Below are positions 45,406 through 57,518 of a stretch of 64,000 bases of DNA, one piece after another (within the stretch, counting starts at the first letter, position 1; each line of letters starts with the position of its first letter). The notes beneath the pieces are model-generated. The model was not told the origin of the DNA. It did no database searches and worked only from the letters and a program-made list of their open reading frames with translations. The stretch covers positions 3,917,239 through 3,981,238 of the forward strand of contig SSNP01000015.1 of NCBI GenBank assembly GCA_006937955.1, written 5' to 3'. The stretch is from Pachypanchax playfairii (taxonomy: Eukaryota; Chordata; Actinopteri; Cyprinodontiformes; Aplocheilidae). The position numbers and the translations under genes were made by a program.

Positions 45406-48400
45406 TTTCTACTACTGCTGCTGCTACTAAAAACAGACCACAGGGACAAAAACAATTACGTGACGATGGGAAACTAAAATCTCCCAAATAAAATATTGTC
45501 GTCTAACAACCCTGTTTTCATTGTTGTGCTGTCAGAAATTCCCACCTGGAAAAAAAAACACGAGAAACAAACATGGATGGCATTAAAAGCATTACGTCAT
45601 GTGGTTGCTTGCATTTTCAAAGCTGTTTCATGGCTCATACTTAACTCTGACATGCTGTTAATATCCAGCAGCCCTAACCTGTAATTATTCCTGTATTAAA
45701 CTGTCATAAAGTTGTTTTGTCCATTAAGCATGTTTTAAGGCCCCCATATGATCCAATGAGTTATTATCAGCTTAAATGGTCAGCAGTAATGCAAATTCTG
45801 CAGATAGAAATGGGAGAAAACCAGGGAGAAAACCAGCACAATATACCTTTTCAAAAAAATATTTGGGAAAGGAGGCAGCCAAATTATTATCGATAAACTT
45901 AATCTGTGCAAATTTTTTGAACAAACCAGCCTTGGACACCTACATGTTTCCAAGATTATAGGGTTTGTTAAAATAGAATTACAAGTTTGCAGACTTCCGC
46001 AAAGGTGTGACACACAGGTAAAAGCCAAATAGAGATTATATCTTTGTTATTGACTAACAACAACATTTAGATTGAGCGATCCAATAGCAGCAGTTGTAGA
46101 AAATTAAGATAATCAAGTATCTGCATACAAATTAGGCGAAGCAATCTTGCAGTAATAACCATAAATACCATAAATACATGCATACTTGTAAAAATCTAAA
46201 TTCTTTGGGTCTCTTGCTGTGATAGAGCATCGTCATCGTTTCTAGAAATGTTTTACCCACAGAAAAATCCTGAAAATGACCTAAAACATTGTAGTAACCA
46301 TTTCAGGGCTGCAAGTGGTGTCAAACTGCCACAAAAAACATACCAAAAAGAGGAAACAGTGCATGGAGTATGCACAAATATCTTGCATAAATGCACCCAT
46401 AAGCTGTTTTGCCAACTGCCATAAACAACAAAAGAAGACAGACATCCTACATCTACGACTGGAAGTCACACCGTTCCAAATATTTGGATCTACTGGACAC
46501 ATTTCAACACATGGCTGGAGAAAGGAATATAGCTCAAGTCATTGTTTACAACAACAGCTGTAACGAATAGTGAAATACTAAATCCTCCATGGCTGCTGGT
46601 TCTCCCTGGTCTCACCCAGTTTTCTCCTGGTTTCCCATCTATTTCTCCTTTGCATGGAGTCAAGTATGTGGTGTATGTTTATTCATTTATTCATCTTGTT
46701 TGCTCAGTGAAGTATATGTATCATTTTCATTGTCCAAAATATTTAATTCTGACTGTCTACACAAAGATGTTTTAACTTTAGAACCTGTTTATTAAACTAT
46801 ATTGTTCCAGGGCTCCAAAAATGCTGTCTCTGTGTGTATGTTAGGCTGAAACGATACAAAAGGTTTGCGTATTCACAAAAAGTGTTCCAGTGTGGGCGGG
46901 GCCTTAACTAGAATGAAGAGCTGTAATCTCCACCCCCCCCACTTCAGACCTACTTGCCAACTTGGATCTGTGACTACCTCTGTCGCTGGCTCTGAGGTGC
47001 TATAGCTGAGGACAGACTTCAGTCTCCCATCTCACCTTTCATATACGGCACACAGGTGGAAGGAAGGTATATTGGGCTTAATTTGAGTAAAAAGCTTATA
47101 CTCCTTGCATCTACCTAAATAATATTTCAAACCAGTAACACACTTTCCCTTAATATGGCAATAGTACTCCCAAATGTAGCACCGTCCCCAAGCACCATGG
47201 TCACAGACCCCCAAACTGCTAAGGAAGGCACAAAAAACAAAACAGTCAAAGGTGTTCCACAGACTTCCAAAACTCCAAAATACTAATCTGATGGGTTCTG
47301 ATGGCAATTAATAAACCAAATCCACAGAGATGCCGACTGGTAAACCAACAGACTTATAAGCACCTGATGCTAACGTCCAGGTTCAGATACACTTTAGTAT
47401 CATAAAGAAAAACAAAGCAATACTGGGAGTCTGATCATAATGATGTGGTTAATTAAGGCATGTGCAGGTTAAAGTTCCAAGACTCTAACTGCATATTCTT
47501 CAGTAGTATTTTTATTTAAACATTACATTAAAATCTAAAGCCAAGATCTGAACTATCATCAGTTATGCTTACAATACACGAACGCTGTGAACTTCATCAT
47601 GTTCTAGTAGCATTATGTCCTAATGGTGTATATTCTTCATGATGGCGGCCAAATGCAAACTATGAAACCTTGATGAAGATGCCAAGCAAAATTTAAACCA
47701 CAGAATTTCAACCGGATCAGAATTAACTACTGAGAGTAAAACTTAACACCAGTTAGAAAAAAACCTATAGTTGCCATTGTCATTTTTAGGTAAGGGTTGT
47801 GGGACACTATACCTTCAGAACAATGTTGAGTTCTTCGATTGTTTAATTTATTTGATTATATCTGGAATATAAAGAGGCCTGTGGCAAATCGCTCTACATA
47901 TATCAGTCCCTCTTGAATAAGGAATACATAAGGCTATGATGTAAACCTATTGGTGAAAATGCAAACTATATATAAATATTATTTTAGAAAAAAGTACTAA
48001 AACAATGAAGCCTAAAAGAAAACTTAATAAAATCAGTCAAAAGACTATTTAAGGAGCCATATACATTGCATCCGACTTTTTTATTAAGCAAAAACAAATT
48101 TTTTTGCCCTCTTATAAGAACGGGGGCAAAATTCACACCACAATGTCTAAATGATTCACAGAGATGAAGCATCAAGCTTTCCAACAGACCTACAATTCTG
48201 CACACTTGCCTTTATGCAAAAAAAATCCATACTTTTTGTGTTAATAATCATCTATAGAAAAGAAACAGAGTTACTTTAAAGTCGTATTAACTTTTTTTAA
48301 CCAAACATTTGTGGACAATCTTGCAGGCGGGTAACTAACTTTAAGCTTCACCTGTAAATAACAATGCTCTCTTCCCTTCAGCTGTGATGCAGGATGGACA

Positions 48401-51400
48401 ACAGTTAATTGTGCATTCTGCTAAAACAGAACCAAAAAATATGTACACTTAGAACACCGTCACAGGAAACAAACCTGTGGTGCGTTAACAAATAAATTTA
48501 TAGGGCAAAACAACCTTTATTCTTTGTTTAATACCTCAGATCAAAGAAGTCCCATAAAGGTTTACAGTTTTGCATTAGCCAGGTATTTAGAGAAGAATCT
48601 AATAATAGTAACAGAATAATAATCATATTAATCTCTGGCATTTAGATTATATAGTTTATTCACTTAATAAAACAAAAACCAGACGGGTACTCGGATTTTG
48701 AGTCAAAAAGTTCATGTACACCATGTTCAGTCTGACCGAACTGTAGTATGGAACACACTGTTCTTCCTAGAAGGTGTATTTGATTTCTTGGGCTCTGCAG
48801 CTACGTTTAGGTCTTTTTTTAATAGGCTGGAGTTGAGCTCTAATGACTTGTGGGTTACCAGATTCAGTACAGAAATAACTAGAAGTTGCATCCCCTCCTT
48901 TACAGCTATGGTGTTTTACAAAGTCAACATCCAGGCTTTTTGAACCGTACCTATTTTCTGGATCATCATCATCTTCTGCTGCCCATGAGGGCCCGGACTG
49001 CTCATCATCGCCTACAAAAACAAGCAGATTTTTGTTAAAAATCTACACATTGTTTATTCAGTAGTGAAACAGCAGGTTGGTTTAAATCATTTCAATAGAT
49101 AATTGGGGTTGCTGAGCTGATCACACGTTGTTTTTAACTTTTTTTCTGTTTGGAACAAAGTTGCTGGTATTTTATCACCATTTCCCACATGCTTTTTGAC
49201 AATTCGCTTAAATGTTTACGGCTACATTTATTCAGCGAAAAAGCAAGTTTTTACAAAGAAACAAATAATTAGATGATGACGGTAAATTGTTACAAAGAGA
49301 TGACAAGTTTTAAAAGTACTAAAAGACAAACCTGATGATTGGTGGAATGATGCCACTCCAAGTGAGGCCACGTTTTCTGTGATGGGCTTCATCTTCTGAA
49401 CACTTCCATCACTCCCAGAGTCGTCATCTTGTTCATCATCACTTAATGAGGATGATGAATCAGTTGCGTTCTGATGAGAAGCTGTTTTGGATTTGCCAGC
49501 TTGCATTCTTGTCCTTTTTCGAGACACGCCTTTCTCTTCTCTTTTGACAAGATGTGGCTTCTCTATTGATCTTACTGTACTGAAGTGTTGTATTTTCTTC
49601 TGAGGGTCTTGATCGTCACTGGAGGAATCTGTCTCACTTTCCTGATGACTGATGACTCTGCTGTTTGACTCAGACTCAGAGGACCGTTTCAGCATCTTGC
49701 GTTTTCGCAGTATCCTCTCTGGTGACATCGGGTTGTTTTTGGTGAGCCAAAACAGACATTTCTTGGCCACTTTGTTTGGCGATGCTTGACCATCTTCCTC
49801 ATCGTCTGAGCTTTGTGTCATAGCAGCCCGTTCGAGCAAGGCGGCAGGGACTTCATCTGAATCGGAATCGTTTCCTTCTCTGTTCAGATTTTGTTCTTCA
49901 GTGTTTGTGGCGGTTACTGTGTCAGGCGTCCCCTCGGGGTCGGAGTCACTGTCACTGTCTGCTGTGGACAAGCATGTTTTGGTTTTAACATCACTTGGTC
50001 GGCGCAGAGGAGTTGTCTTCACACGAGGAGATCGTCTATTGCCTTGTTCCTCCTCTGGGAAGTGAGAGGCACTCGTGTTGTCACTGCTTATCTTGCTGTC
50101 AGCTTTAGGACTTAAAGCACCTATTTCATCTTCTGACGTATTTTTCACCGCTTTATTTTCCTTCTTCGGTAAATCCTCCTCTGACTTTGAGGCGTCAGAC
50201 GGTGGCCCCTGCATAGACACAGGTGTAAGCTGCACTACCAGTTTTTTATTCGTGTCAACTTGACTCACAGGAGGCTTCAGGCCAATTTTCTGTTGTCCAC
50301 ATCCAGCTTCTTTTAAATCTGAGTCCATTTCCTTCCCAGAAGAATCATTTGATACTGTTCCTTCTAAGTATCCCTTTGAATCAGAATCATTCTCCTCAAA
50401 GTGCTCAGCTGCTAGTTTCTGCAAGCCACTCAGGCATCTTTTATCAGAGACATCCAGCTCAATGTTCCCGTCTGTTAGAACAGCATCAATATCATTGTTA
50501 AGCATCTTTTCCCATTGGTTCACCTCTTCCAAGTCACTAAACTCTTCTTTAAGGCTGCCCTCCAGCGCTGTGAGAGACTTTCGCAAGCTTTTAACTACAG
50601 CCAAAAAAGAATTCAGATACAGGATCCGAACACCAGACGTTTGTTTCTTTGCTGTTACGTTCTGGATGAAAGTGAGGAACGTTTGATTTAAGCTGTTTGT
50701 TGAGTCCACTAGATGTTTAGCCTTTTTGGTAATGTCCTTGGAAACTTTCAGAGTGTTATAGTTGAAAACCACGTTTCCATCCATACCACTGTGATCCCAT
50801 TTATCCAACGAAATGTTCTGTGACGAGTGTGGCGACATGTGATACAGTTCAGATTTCCCCGGCTCAACTCGACTCCTCTTTCGCTGCTGAGACCACAAAG
50901 AGTCTAAGTTCTCAAGCACAGTGTCGCACGCCATCACTAGGTCAAACAGAGGCTCTGGACTGCACACGTAGCAGTACCACTTGCTCTCTAAGATTCCAGA
51001 CAGTTCCTTCCTTCCTAAATTTCTTAGAATGCATTTCTTGCAGAAAGCATTGCTACAGAAGTCACAGCAGATCAGGTTACCGCCTTCAGCACACCACCTG
51101 CAAGAGAGGAACATCTAGTAAAAACTTTATTACACACTATAGTTTGGGTTTTTATGTACAGCGGTCCTACCTGCACTGCTCATCCATTCCATCTCCATCC
51201 TTGCTGATGTCATCACTTGTGTAATAATTGTAGCAAGTCTGACAACAAAACAATTATTTTCAGTTTGAACATAAACATGGAAAAGTTTCTATAAATATCT
51301 CGTTCTTCCAGTTCCTCAAAAAACAAATCCTAATAATAAGTTCAAGTTTCGAGATGATTTTTGAAACTGTAACTTAAAGCAGAACTAAGTAAGTTTTGCT

Positions 51401-54400
51401 CTCGCTCTCCCCCTACTGGTCCCCTGTGAAAGCTCACTGTCGTAACGTTCCCCCGCCGCCACCGCAGACCCCCNNNNNNNNNNCCCCCCCCCCCCTCCAA
51501 CACCCCCCACCCCGCCGCCGCCCCCCAACAACGCGCAGAGAACGCTTTTGCAAGAAGAAAGAAAAACAAAACCAAGAAAATGTCTCGACAGGTGAGTATT
51601 ATTGTCATCTTTGCGCTCCTAAGGGTGGCGTTGCTAACAACGGCAAGGGCTTCATGCTTGTATTTATGTACGTGAGTGTGAGTGCCGTAAAGCAGGTTTG
51701 TTCTCGCGAGATTAGTCGGGTCCGATCCACTGAAAGTTGCAAGTGCTGCTTTCAGGACACAGACCCCGGAGGGAGGGGAGGGACCCACGAATCACCCCGC
51801 CAAGTCCTTGTTTACCCCCACAGGGACTCTAGAAAACATTTATTGAGGTGAAAAAACTTACTTAGTTCTGCTTTAAACAAAAACTCAATTTTGTAGAAAT
51901 AATTCTAAATATGTCTGAAGACAAATGTGGACCAAAAGATAAAGTGGTGTTTGTATAACAAGCTGAGTTTTTAGCTATTTGAGGTCAAATGAATGCAGTT
52001 AGCAGGTGACAGGTGATGCTGGTTAGTTCAAAGACTTTTGAATGAAAAAATTAAAGTCCAAATTGTTAATTTCAGATGCATTTAAGATTTTCCATTTGTT
52101 TTCTTTAGATTTTAATAGGCGAAGATTTGATTGACAAAACTGGTGTGTAAAAACAAAAAAACAACCATTTGTGATTTTTTTCTTTTAATCAAAAGAGAGA
52201 AAATGTGTTTGGTGTCATTAGGAAAAACAGAAATGTTTCATCAGACCAGTCAAAAAATATAATAATTACCGGCACATTAATATCAGATAAAATACAACAG
52301 TAAAACAAATATGTACAATAATTACTTTCTGATTAATGGAAAGGCCAGAAAATGACATTTTCAGCAGATTCAGTGATTTTATTTATTCATTTAAATTGTT
52401 CACTGTTAGCTCGTGAAAGTTGCAACATTTGAGAAATGGAAACAGTTAAACACAGCTAGTTTACACCTTTGCATCAGAACGCAGAGTCTGAAATAATGAC
52501 AGCCTGTAAATTTAAAACATTAAGGGTTTTAAGGTAAAACATTTCTTAGTTTTTATGACATATTTTAATTTAAAGGAGTGATCAGACAGTATTAAAGATC
52601 TTAATTCTGAGCTGAAATGAGCTCAAATAAATCAAACACAGAGCCAAGATAGAAACAATGTATATTATATTAATATTTGTTCTGTAAAAGGAGTTTGATC
52701 ATTTTAATGATCACCGTTATTTTGGTCAAAAAGACTTTACTCACCTTGCAAATCAGAACTTTAAGAACTGGATGGCGATAAAGGTAATCCCTCCGGAAGT
52801 GATTAACTTGTCGGCCACACGCAGTGCAACTCACAATTGCAACATGTTGCCCTCCTGGGAAACGACAACTCTATCATTAGCAACAGCATTGTTATAAACA
52901 TGGTTTTCTGGATAGTTTGACCTGTTAGTTACTTCGGTCCAACACAGAAGGAGGAGTGCACAACCAGGGTGGCTCTCTCAGTAAATGACATGCAAGCTGC
53001 ATTTACACTCAGTAATATGGAGGTTTAGCTTGTTTTGACTATTAGCTTTTTTCTGAGAAAACAATCAATAGGCTAGAACACGTGTCTGCTTCAGTTTTTT
53101 CCAAAAGCTTAAGATGCTGCATAAAATGTAAATAAAAACAGAATAAGAAGCCACACCAAAGACACTGTGGTGCAGGAGTGGTCCCTCTCCTCTTTAGTCC
53201 TCAGGACACAAAGATTCTTCCTGATTCTCTGAATCTTTTGAGGATAACATTCACGGTGGGGGATCTTCAAAGTCTTAACAATTTTACATAGATTGTCTCA
53301 TTTTGGACACTTTTTGTTACAGATCATTGAACCTCTGCCCATCTTTTCATCTAAAAGGCTCTGCCTCTCAAAAAAACTCCTTTTATACTCAGTAATGCAG
53401 CTAATCTCTTGCCAATTAACCTAATTAGTTGTCAAATGTTCCTCCAGTTGTTTTTTGATTGTAACAAAGTCTTTTCAAGCCTTTTGTTGCCTCTATTCCA
53501 ATTCTGAGATAAATTGCTGCATTTAAATAATAAAAATTAACTAATATTTCTGTTTTCGACTTTTCAACATCTGATATGTTCTAATGAGAATAAAATGTGT
53601 ATTTAGGAGATTTGCAAATTCCTGCATTCAGTTTTTATTTACACTTAAGCATCATCATTTTTTATTTATACAAGTTAGATGGTATAAACTGTTAAAAATT
53701 GCAGATTTATTGCTGTAGATAAAATTACATAAATTCCTAATAAAAAAAACAGTTTAGCTAAATTGACTGACCTCCACGTCTCCGCAGCACACTGGGATTC
53801 CTGCTGCGAAACTCTGGACCTCTGAATTCATCTCTTATGTTGTCCACTGGTTCGGGTCTGACCAGTGCGGTCCCTGTGCAAACAGAACAAGACATCCACT
53901 TTAAAATACTGCAAATCAAATATAAACTTTGTTTTTGCACAATTTAATTTTAATTTAAAGAAATGTTGAAAGTTTATTTGAGTTGAATTAAAAAATAAGT
54001 ACATAAAAACTCCTTTAGACATGTCTACATTAATTTAGTAACAAAGCAGCAGTGTGACAGCAGCACTGGACATTAACACTTGCCTTTAGGTAATCTAGCG
54101 ATATCGATGTGACCGTTTGAACTGACTGGTAAATCCAAGTCCTCGCTTGCGTTCGAGTCTCCAGACTCATCCACTCCAGAGTGTTTTATCACAACCAAAG
54201 GTTTTCTGTAGCATGAGTAAAACCGGAAAAGTGTGACCCTCACAGATTAACATATACCGTAGTGCAAAATGAAGTTTCTACAAACTGCTCTGGTTGAAAA
54301 AAAAAACAGAATTTTCAGAAAAGCACAGAAGTGAACTTACCTTCTTGAGTATTTAGAATCCAGGCCTCCCTGCAAAACAAGACAGTTTGTTGCCTTATTT

Positions 54401-56272
54401 CTCAAGGTCGATTCATGCTGCCCTTATCTACACACATATTTTGTGCTTAAGATTTGAAGCGCGAATAACTTGTTGGTTTTGTAAATGTGTTATTTTATTC
54501 ATAAAGCTTCAGAAAATTATTACTGTTCCCGTTTTAATACAGTGCTTCTGGGTGACTGTTCAGGTTTTACCTAAAAAATGATTTAGGGGGTCTTTACATG
54601 ATATAAATTAGTCTAAATTGGAGACATTTTAACATATACTGCATCAGAAAGGAGTCACTCTGTGTTGCATAAAAAGTTCTAATTGTTCATCTTAATACTG
54701 TTAAATAGTTTTATCTATCAACGTATAAAACCTGACAAAAAACAAAAAGTTGAAATGACCTCTGTAGCATGACCCACGGAGTTTCCCACAGTACGGCTCG
54801 TGTTTGTCTGACCTGTGAACGGAATATTATTAGAAGATTGCAGAATAGACAAAACTGCTTAAAAAGCTTTTAATATCTTGATTTGGTTTGAGAAAAAACA
54901 TGTACCATTTGCATTTTCAGATGACGGTGTGTCATTGCAGTCCTCAGTGTTGGAATGAGCCAAGTACTCATGAAGCCTGTCTACCAGTACATTCAGCTTG
55001 CTTGCAGAGGTGCTACAGTAAAGAAAAAAAAGAGCATTATTTCTGTGATCAATCGCCAAACAGCAGCTGGATTAAATCTCTGTTAAATGTAATTTTTTCA
55101 ACATTAATGCCAACCAGCTGATCTAAAACATCCACATCTCAGAGTTCAACATAACTTTGCATCTTTTTCAGCAACTGTAGCTTAACAATTACTGAACAAT
55201 ACTTTTATATACTGATACTACTTGAAAGTATTAACCTACAGCTTCTGAGAAGTGGTGGAAGAAACCCAAAAACAGCATCACATTGTAAAGACTCAAAGAA
55301 AATCAGGTGTAAAAGCTTTTATATGGTTGTTTTGTTCAGTTTCTGAAAGGCACCTGCAAATCAAAATGGTGAAAACATGCAAACAGGTTTCTACCACATA
55401 TCTGGCTTTGACTATACTGCATACAGTACTGTGCAAAAGTTTTAGGCAGTGGCAACAAATCTAAATGAAATCAATATTTGGTGTGATCAGCTGTAACAAC
55501 ATCCTGTTAAAACAGAACTACAGCAATATTTATTTGTCACATCAGAGCAGCTGGATCCCAGAAAGTCTCTGACTTTGTGCAACCAACACTGTTTAGAAGG
55601 AAACTGATGTTCACAGCACATATTCATGTGATTCATATTTTTCAAATAGATAAAAATAAACAATTTATGCTTGTGAAATCCTTCTAGTTATGCAGCATCG
55701 TGTCATACCAGCTTAAAACTTTGGCACAGCACTGTATAATTAAAGCAAATAAAACCCATCACAGATGAAAAGACAGTGCCAAAGCGTCCAATGTGAGAAA
55801 AAACTGATAATTAATAATCAATCATATGGTGCAAAAAATCTTTCGAGGCCCTTTCAACTGATTTACTCTGAAGCTTTAGAAAACACCACGTTTTGTGTCT
55901 TATTCTGAAGAGAAATATATGTAATCAGTTTAAGTAAAAAATCATCTCTGTCGCTACCAAAAAATCAGCAACACACCGAAATAAATACACAATTTTTTGT
56001 CACATTCTAACTGAAAGAATATTTTTACGTTAACCTAACTTAAATAAAAAATGTCAGAATCAGAATGAAATTTATTGTCGCAACACGTTTAGAGCTACAG
56101 AGAGACCCGGTTAAGTTTACACTTGATGCAACATGAATCCGTTATTTTAATGGCATTTTCTGTTAGCTTAGCTTAGCTATTAGCTGATTCTGATAATGAG
56201 CTAAAATCGTTTCACACGGTGGAAATGTCAGGAATGCACGTTTAAACTAACTTTTTACCTTAGTGCAGACAT
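37646..56272 (-). CDS. atrx: ATRX chromatin remodeller (SNF2 ATPase with ADD domain), 35 coding exons
   Basis: Exons run from the ATG at 56272 to the stop at 37648-37646, total about 5679 nt (about 1892 residues). Domain order: N-terminal region, ADD zinc domain (exons 7-9), long acidic/basic disordered region (exons 9-15), SNF2 ATPase N-lobe (exons 16-21: MGLGKT, DEGH, LTGTPLQNN), C-lobe (exons 26-29: LVFSQSLI, STRAGSLGINL, YRVYRFGQ), C-terminal tail. Known of the family: with DAXX it deposits histone H3.3 at heterochromatin, reading H3K9me3 with unmethylated K4. The HP1-type motif VVQLTPVSM and the basic SPRVKTTPLRRP are conserved. It is clearly shorter than the mammalian protein of about 2490 residues, mainly in exon 9 and the C-terminus, so the teleost paralogue atrxl is possible. 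One intron uses a GC donor (54083). Confidence 0.9.
39105..41968 (-). CDS. atrx: atrx exons 17-29: SNF2 helicase/ATPase core
   Basis: Exons: 41968-41858, 41747-41604, 41524-41347, 41268-41131, 40941-40766, 40687-40570, 40495-40365, 40180-40107, 40008-39932, 39853-39712, 39636-39542, 39466-39361, 39282-39105. Motif I is GCILAHCMGLGKTLQ (Walker A), motif II DEGH, motif III VLTGTPLQNN. The ATRX-specific stretch between lobes includes FRNRFINPIQNGQCADST and FLPPKHEYVLAV. The second lobe has LVFSQSLITLDLIEDFL, STRAGSLGINLVAANR and IYRVYRFGQ. Key ATP-binding and hydrolysis residues are present, so the enzyme should be active. Boundaries come from splice consensus and phase; the 41858 edge may be off by one base. 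Confidence 0.87.
42073..49011 (-). CDS. atrx: atrx exons 10-16: acidic middle region up to the ATPase
   Basis: Exons: 49011-48951, 44052-43898, 43791-43618, 43541-43436, 42748-42658, 42531-42346, 42217-42073. Readings include DDDDPENR, IAKKMLLAQIKANYSSDDE, RHHLLRHKLTLDEG, the KGRRKIRKIIEDENLRAETQ block and CPITTKLILDQDEETK then VQVHRNLVTRLKPHQVDG. All are conserved ATRX signatures in the right order. The start of the exon at 42531 could be three bases further upstream (two adjacent AG dinucleotides, in frame either way). The intron between exons 10 and 11 is about 4.9 kb and contains only repeats. Confidence 0.85.
42257..42312. repeat. (TA)n followed by a T tract in an atrx intron
   Basis: Alternating TA over about 33 bases is followed by about 22 T. 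It lies just downstream (minus strand) of exon 15, in a short intron. Confidence 0.9.
43899..48950. other. Large atrx intron 10 and its repeat content
   Basis: The intron itself spans 48950-44053. It is AT-rich and contains a dispersed repeat at about 45160-45300 (atctccatggcaacgtccc, ggggcgggacttaggattta) running into a (CTA)n microsatellite. No coding exon or RNA gene was recognised in it. Confidence 0.5.
45344..45429. repeat. (CTA)n trinucleotide microsatellite
   Basis: CTA/CTG units are repeated for about 85 bases. The apparent poly-Ser and poly-Leu frames here are by-products of the repeat. Position is atrx intron 10. Confidence 0.95.
49332..51097 (-). CDS. atrx: atrx exon 9: PHD half of ADD domain and disordered region
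   Basis: This 1766-nt exon opens with WCAEGGNLICCDFC and CKKCILRNLGRKEL, the PHD-type part of ADD, nearly unchanged from mammals, followed by YCYVCSPEPL. A helical region and a long low-complexity stretch rich in Ser, Asp, Glu and Lys follow. They include the HP1-binding-like VVQLTPVSM and the conserved SPRVKTTPLRRP. It ends in MKPITENVASLG...HQSSG at a GTTTGT donor. It is much shorter than the equivalent mammalian exon of about 3 kb. Confidence 0.9.
51171..56272 (-). CDS. atrx: atrx exons 1-8: N-terminus and GATA-like half of the ADD domain
   Basis: Exons: 56272-56259, 55012-54906, 54812-54760, 54369-54341, 54205-54084, 53873-53772, 52854-52745, 51238-51171. Exons 1-2 read MSALSTSASKLNVLVDRLHE, like the ATRX N-terminus (a conserved LxxLVxKLHxxL pattern). 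Exon 6 holds FRGPEFRSR. Exon 7 begins the ADD domain (VSCTACGRQVNHF, YRHPVLKVLICK) and exon 8 continues it (CYNYYTSDDISKDGDGMDEQC). All phases agree. Exon 5 is followed by a GCAAGT donor instead of GT. None of these exons is long enough to stand out as an open frame, so they rest on family similarity and splice sites. Confidence 0.83.
51374..51876. mobile_element. Short DNA element with about 24-bp inverted ends in atrx intron 8
   Basis: The left end TTAAAGCAGAACTAAGTAAG and the right end CTTACTTAGTTCTGCTTTAA are exact inverted repeats. Inside is GC-rich sequence interrupted by ten Ns (51474-51483) in a long C tract. No transposase is present. The ends are compatible with TTAA target sites, but the inner termini do not look like canonical piggyBac, so the superfamily is left open. 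Confidence 0.7.
53150..53530. repeat. Degenerate transposon-derived repeat in atrx intron 6
   Basis: Phrases such as attcttcctgattctctgaa and ccttttgttgcctctattcc recall a common long teleost interspersed repeat. No open frame survives and the ends are not defined. Confidence 0.35.
55424..55734. mobile_element. Tc1/mariner-type MITE in atrx intron 1
   Basis: Flanked by TA (55422-55423, 55735-55736). The left end CAGTACTGTGCAAAAGTTTT and the inverted right end AAAACTTTGGCACAGCACTG pair with few mismatches. Length is 311 bp, with no coding capacity. Confidence 0.7.
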
Positions 56273-57440
56273 ATCGCAACAAAAGCGAACAACCGAAGTT
56301 GTTCCAGATTTTTATAGTCTCATAATACAGAAATAATACGGTGAAAATATGGCGCTTATTAGCACCTGAACAGCAACAGAGGATGAAAAAATGTCTTGTT
56401 CGAGTATATTTTTTTACGTGCATTACATGTCGCCACCTGCTGTCTGGAGGGAGTAGGTGACGTAATATGTACATAAAGACATCAGACATGGAAGTTATTG
56501 TCATGTCATTGATCATGGTAGTAGGTAGGTAGATATTATCATTACAATGAGAAAATAATTTATTTCTTCTTTAAAGGTGATAAACATGTCTCTTGGGTAG
56601 CCTAGAGCCATTTGTAACACATCTGTAACATATATATGTATGTACAGTATATTTATGATGTTATTGTTATATAATTGTTATATAAAATGTTGTTGTGCCT
56701 CTCTCTTCTATTTTGTGATCTATTTAGTTTTCTTTGTTCACTTTTATTTTGTTCTTTAAAATATTCCCTTTACTGAATTTAATTCAGATTAAAACTGCTT
56801 GATAAAAAAGACAGATATTATATTCACTTCTGTTTTGTATTGTGATTGTTGAGAGGTCACATAGCTCTGTATGATTTGACAGTCTAGACAGCTCAGAGGA
56901 TACAACCTGCCCAACAACTCTGCCAAGGTTAGGGTTTGTCGCAGGCTGGCCTTCGTGGTAACATGATTCAATTAAAGTCATGCTTAAAAAATGTTTCAAG
57001 CATTTTTATGTTATTTTAGTCAGAAAAACTTCTCATTCATTTACATGAAGGGCATGCAGTTTAAATTTTATACTGCAACCAGCCATGAGGGGGTACGCAC
57101 CACATTTTCTTGCCACTTTTTTGCTTGCTTCAACTTTTGCATTACATTCTTGTATCTAGTTTTATCATATCTAATGATAGGTCAAACTGAAAAGAAAAGA
57201 TTACAATAGTTTTTTTTTTAAAAAACTGTGTAGTTTGATCCTCAAACACATTAAAATATTTTAGGCTTTTTATATTTTAAACCAAATTTTAGTCGGAGAT
57301 TGAAAAATAAAAATGTTAAGCAATAATACATTCATTATGGTTAATAGTTTTAGAACATATTATTAAATCATTATTTCTTGTCACACCTTCAGCACTCCAT
57401 ACATTTATGATGTCATTATTTGGGCGGGGCCAACATTCCT
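56273..57440. promoter_or_regulatory. Intergenic region between divergent atrx and plastin genes
   Basis: atrx starts leftward at 56272 and the probable first plastin exon starts rightward near 57430. The plastin side has a GC box, GGGCGGGGCC, at 57421-57430. The centre is AT-rich with no gene. Bidirectional regulation is possible but not shown. Confidence 0.4.
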
Positions 57441-57518
57441 GCTTGTCTACTTTTGTCTCTACGTGGAGGAGGCAGGACACCAGACTGGACGCTGTCTGGA
57501 ATTTCAGGCGCACTAAAA
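57440..57518 (+). other. pls3: Probable 5' untranslated exon of plastin gene
   Basis: It directly follows a GC box and ends in GCACTAAAA before GTGAGT, a strong donor. The next exon would begin at about 61778, giving a first intron of 4.3 kb. Plastin genes commonly have a noncoding first exon. Position and donor are the only evidence. Confidence 0.4.

Noticed and set aside
45237..45477. Poly-serine and poly-leucine open frames
   Set aside because: Created by the (CTA)n microsatellite inside an atrx intron.
51342..51851. Proline- and glycine-rich frames across the N gap
   Set aside because: They read through undetermined bases and a C tract in a non-coding mobile element.
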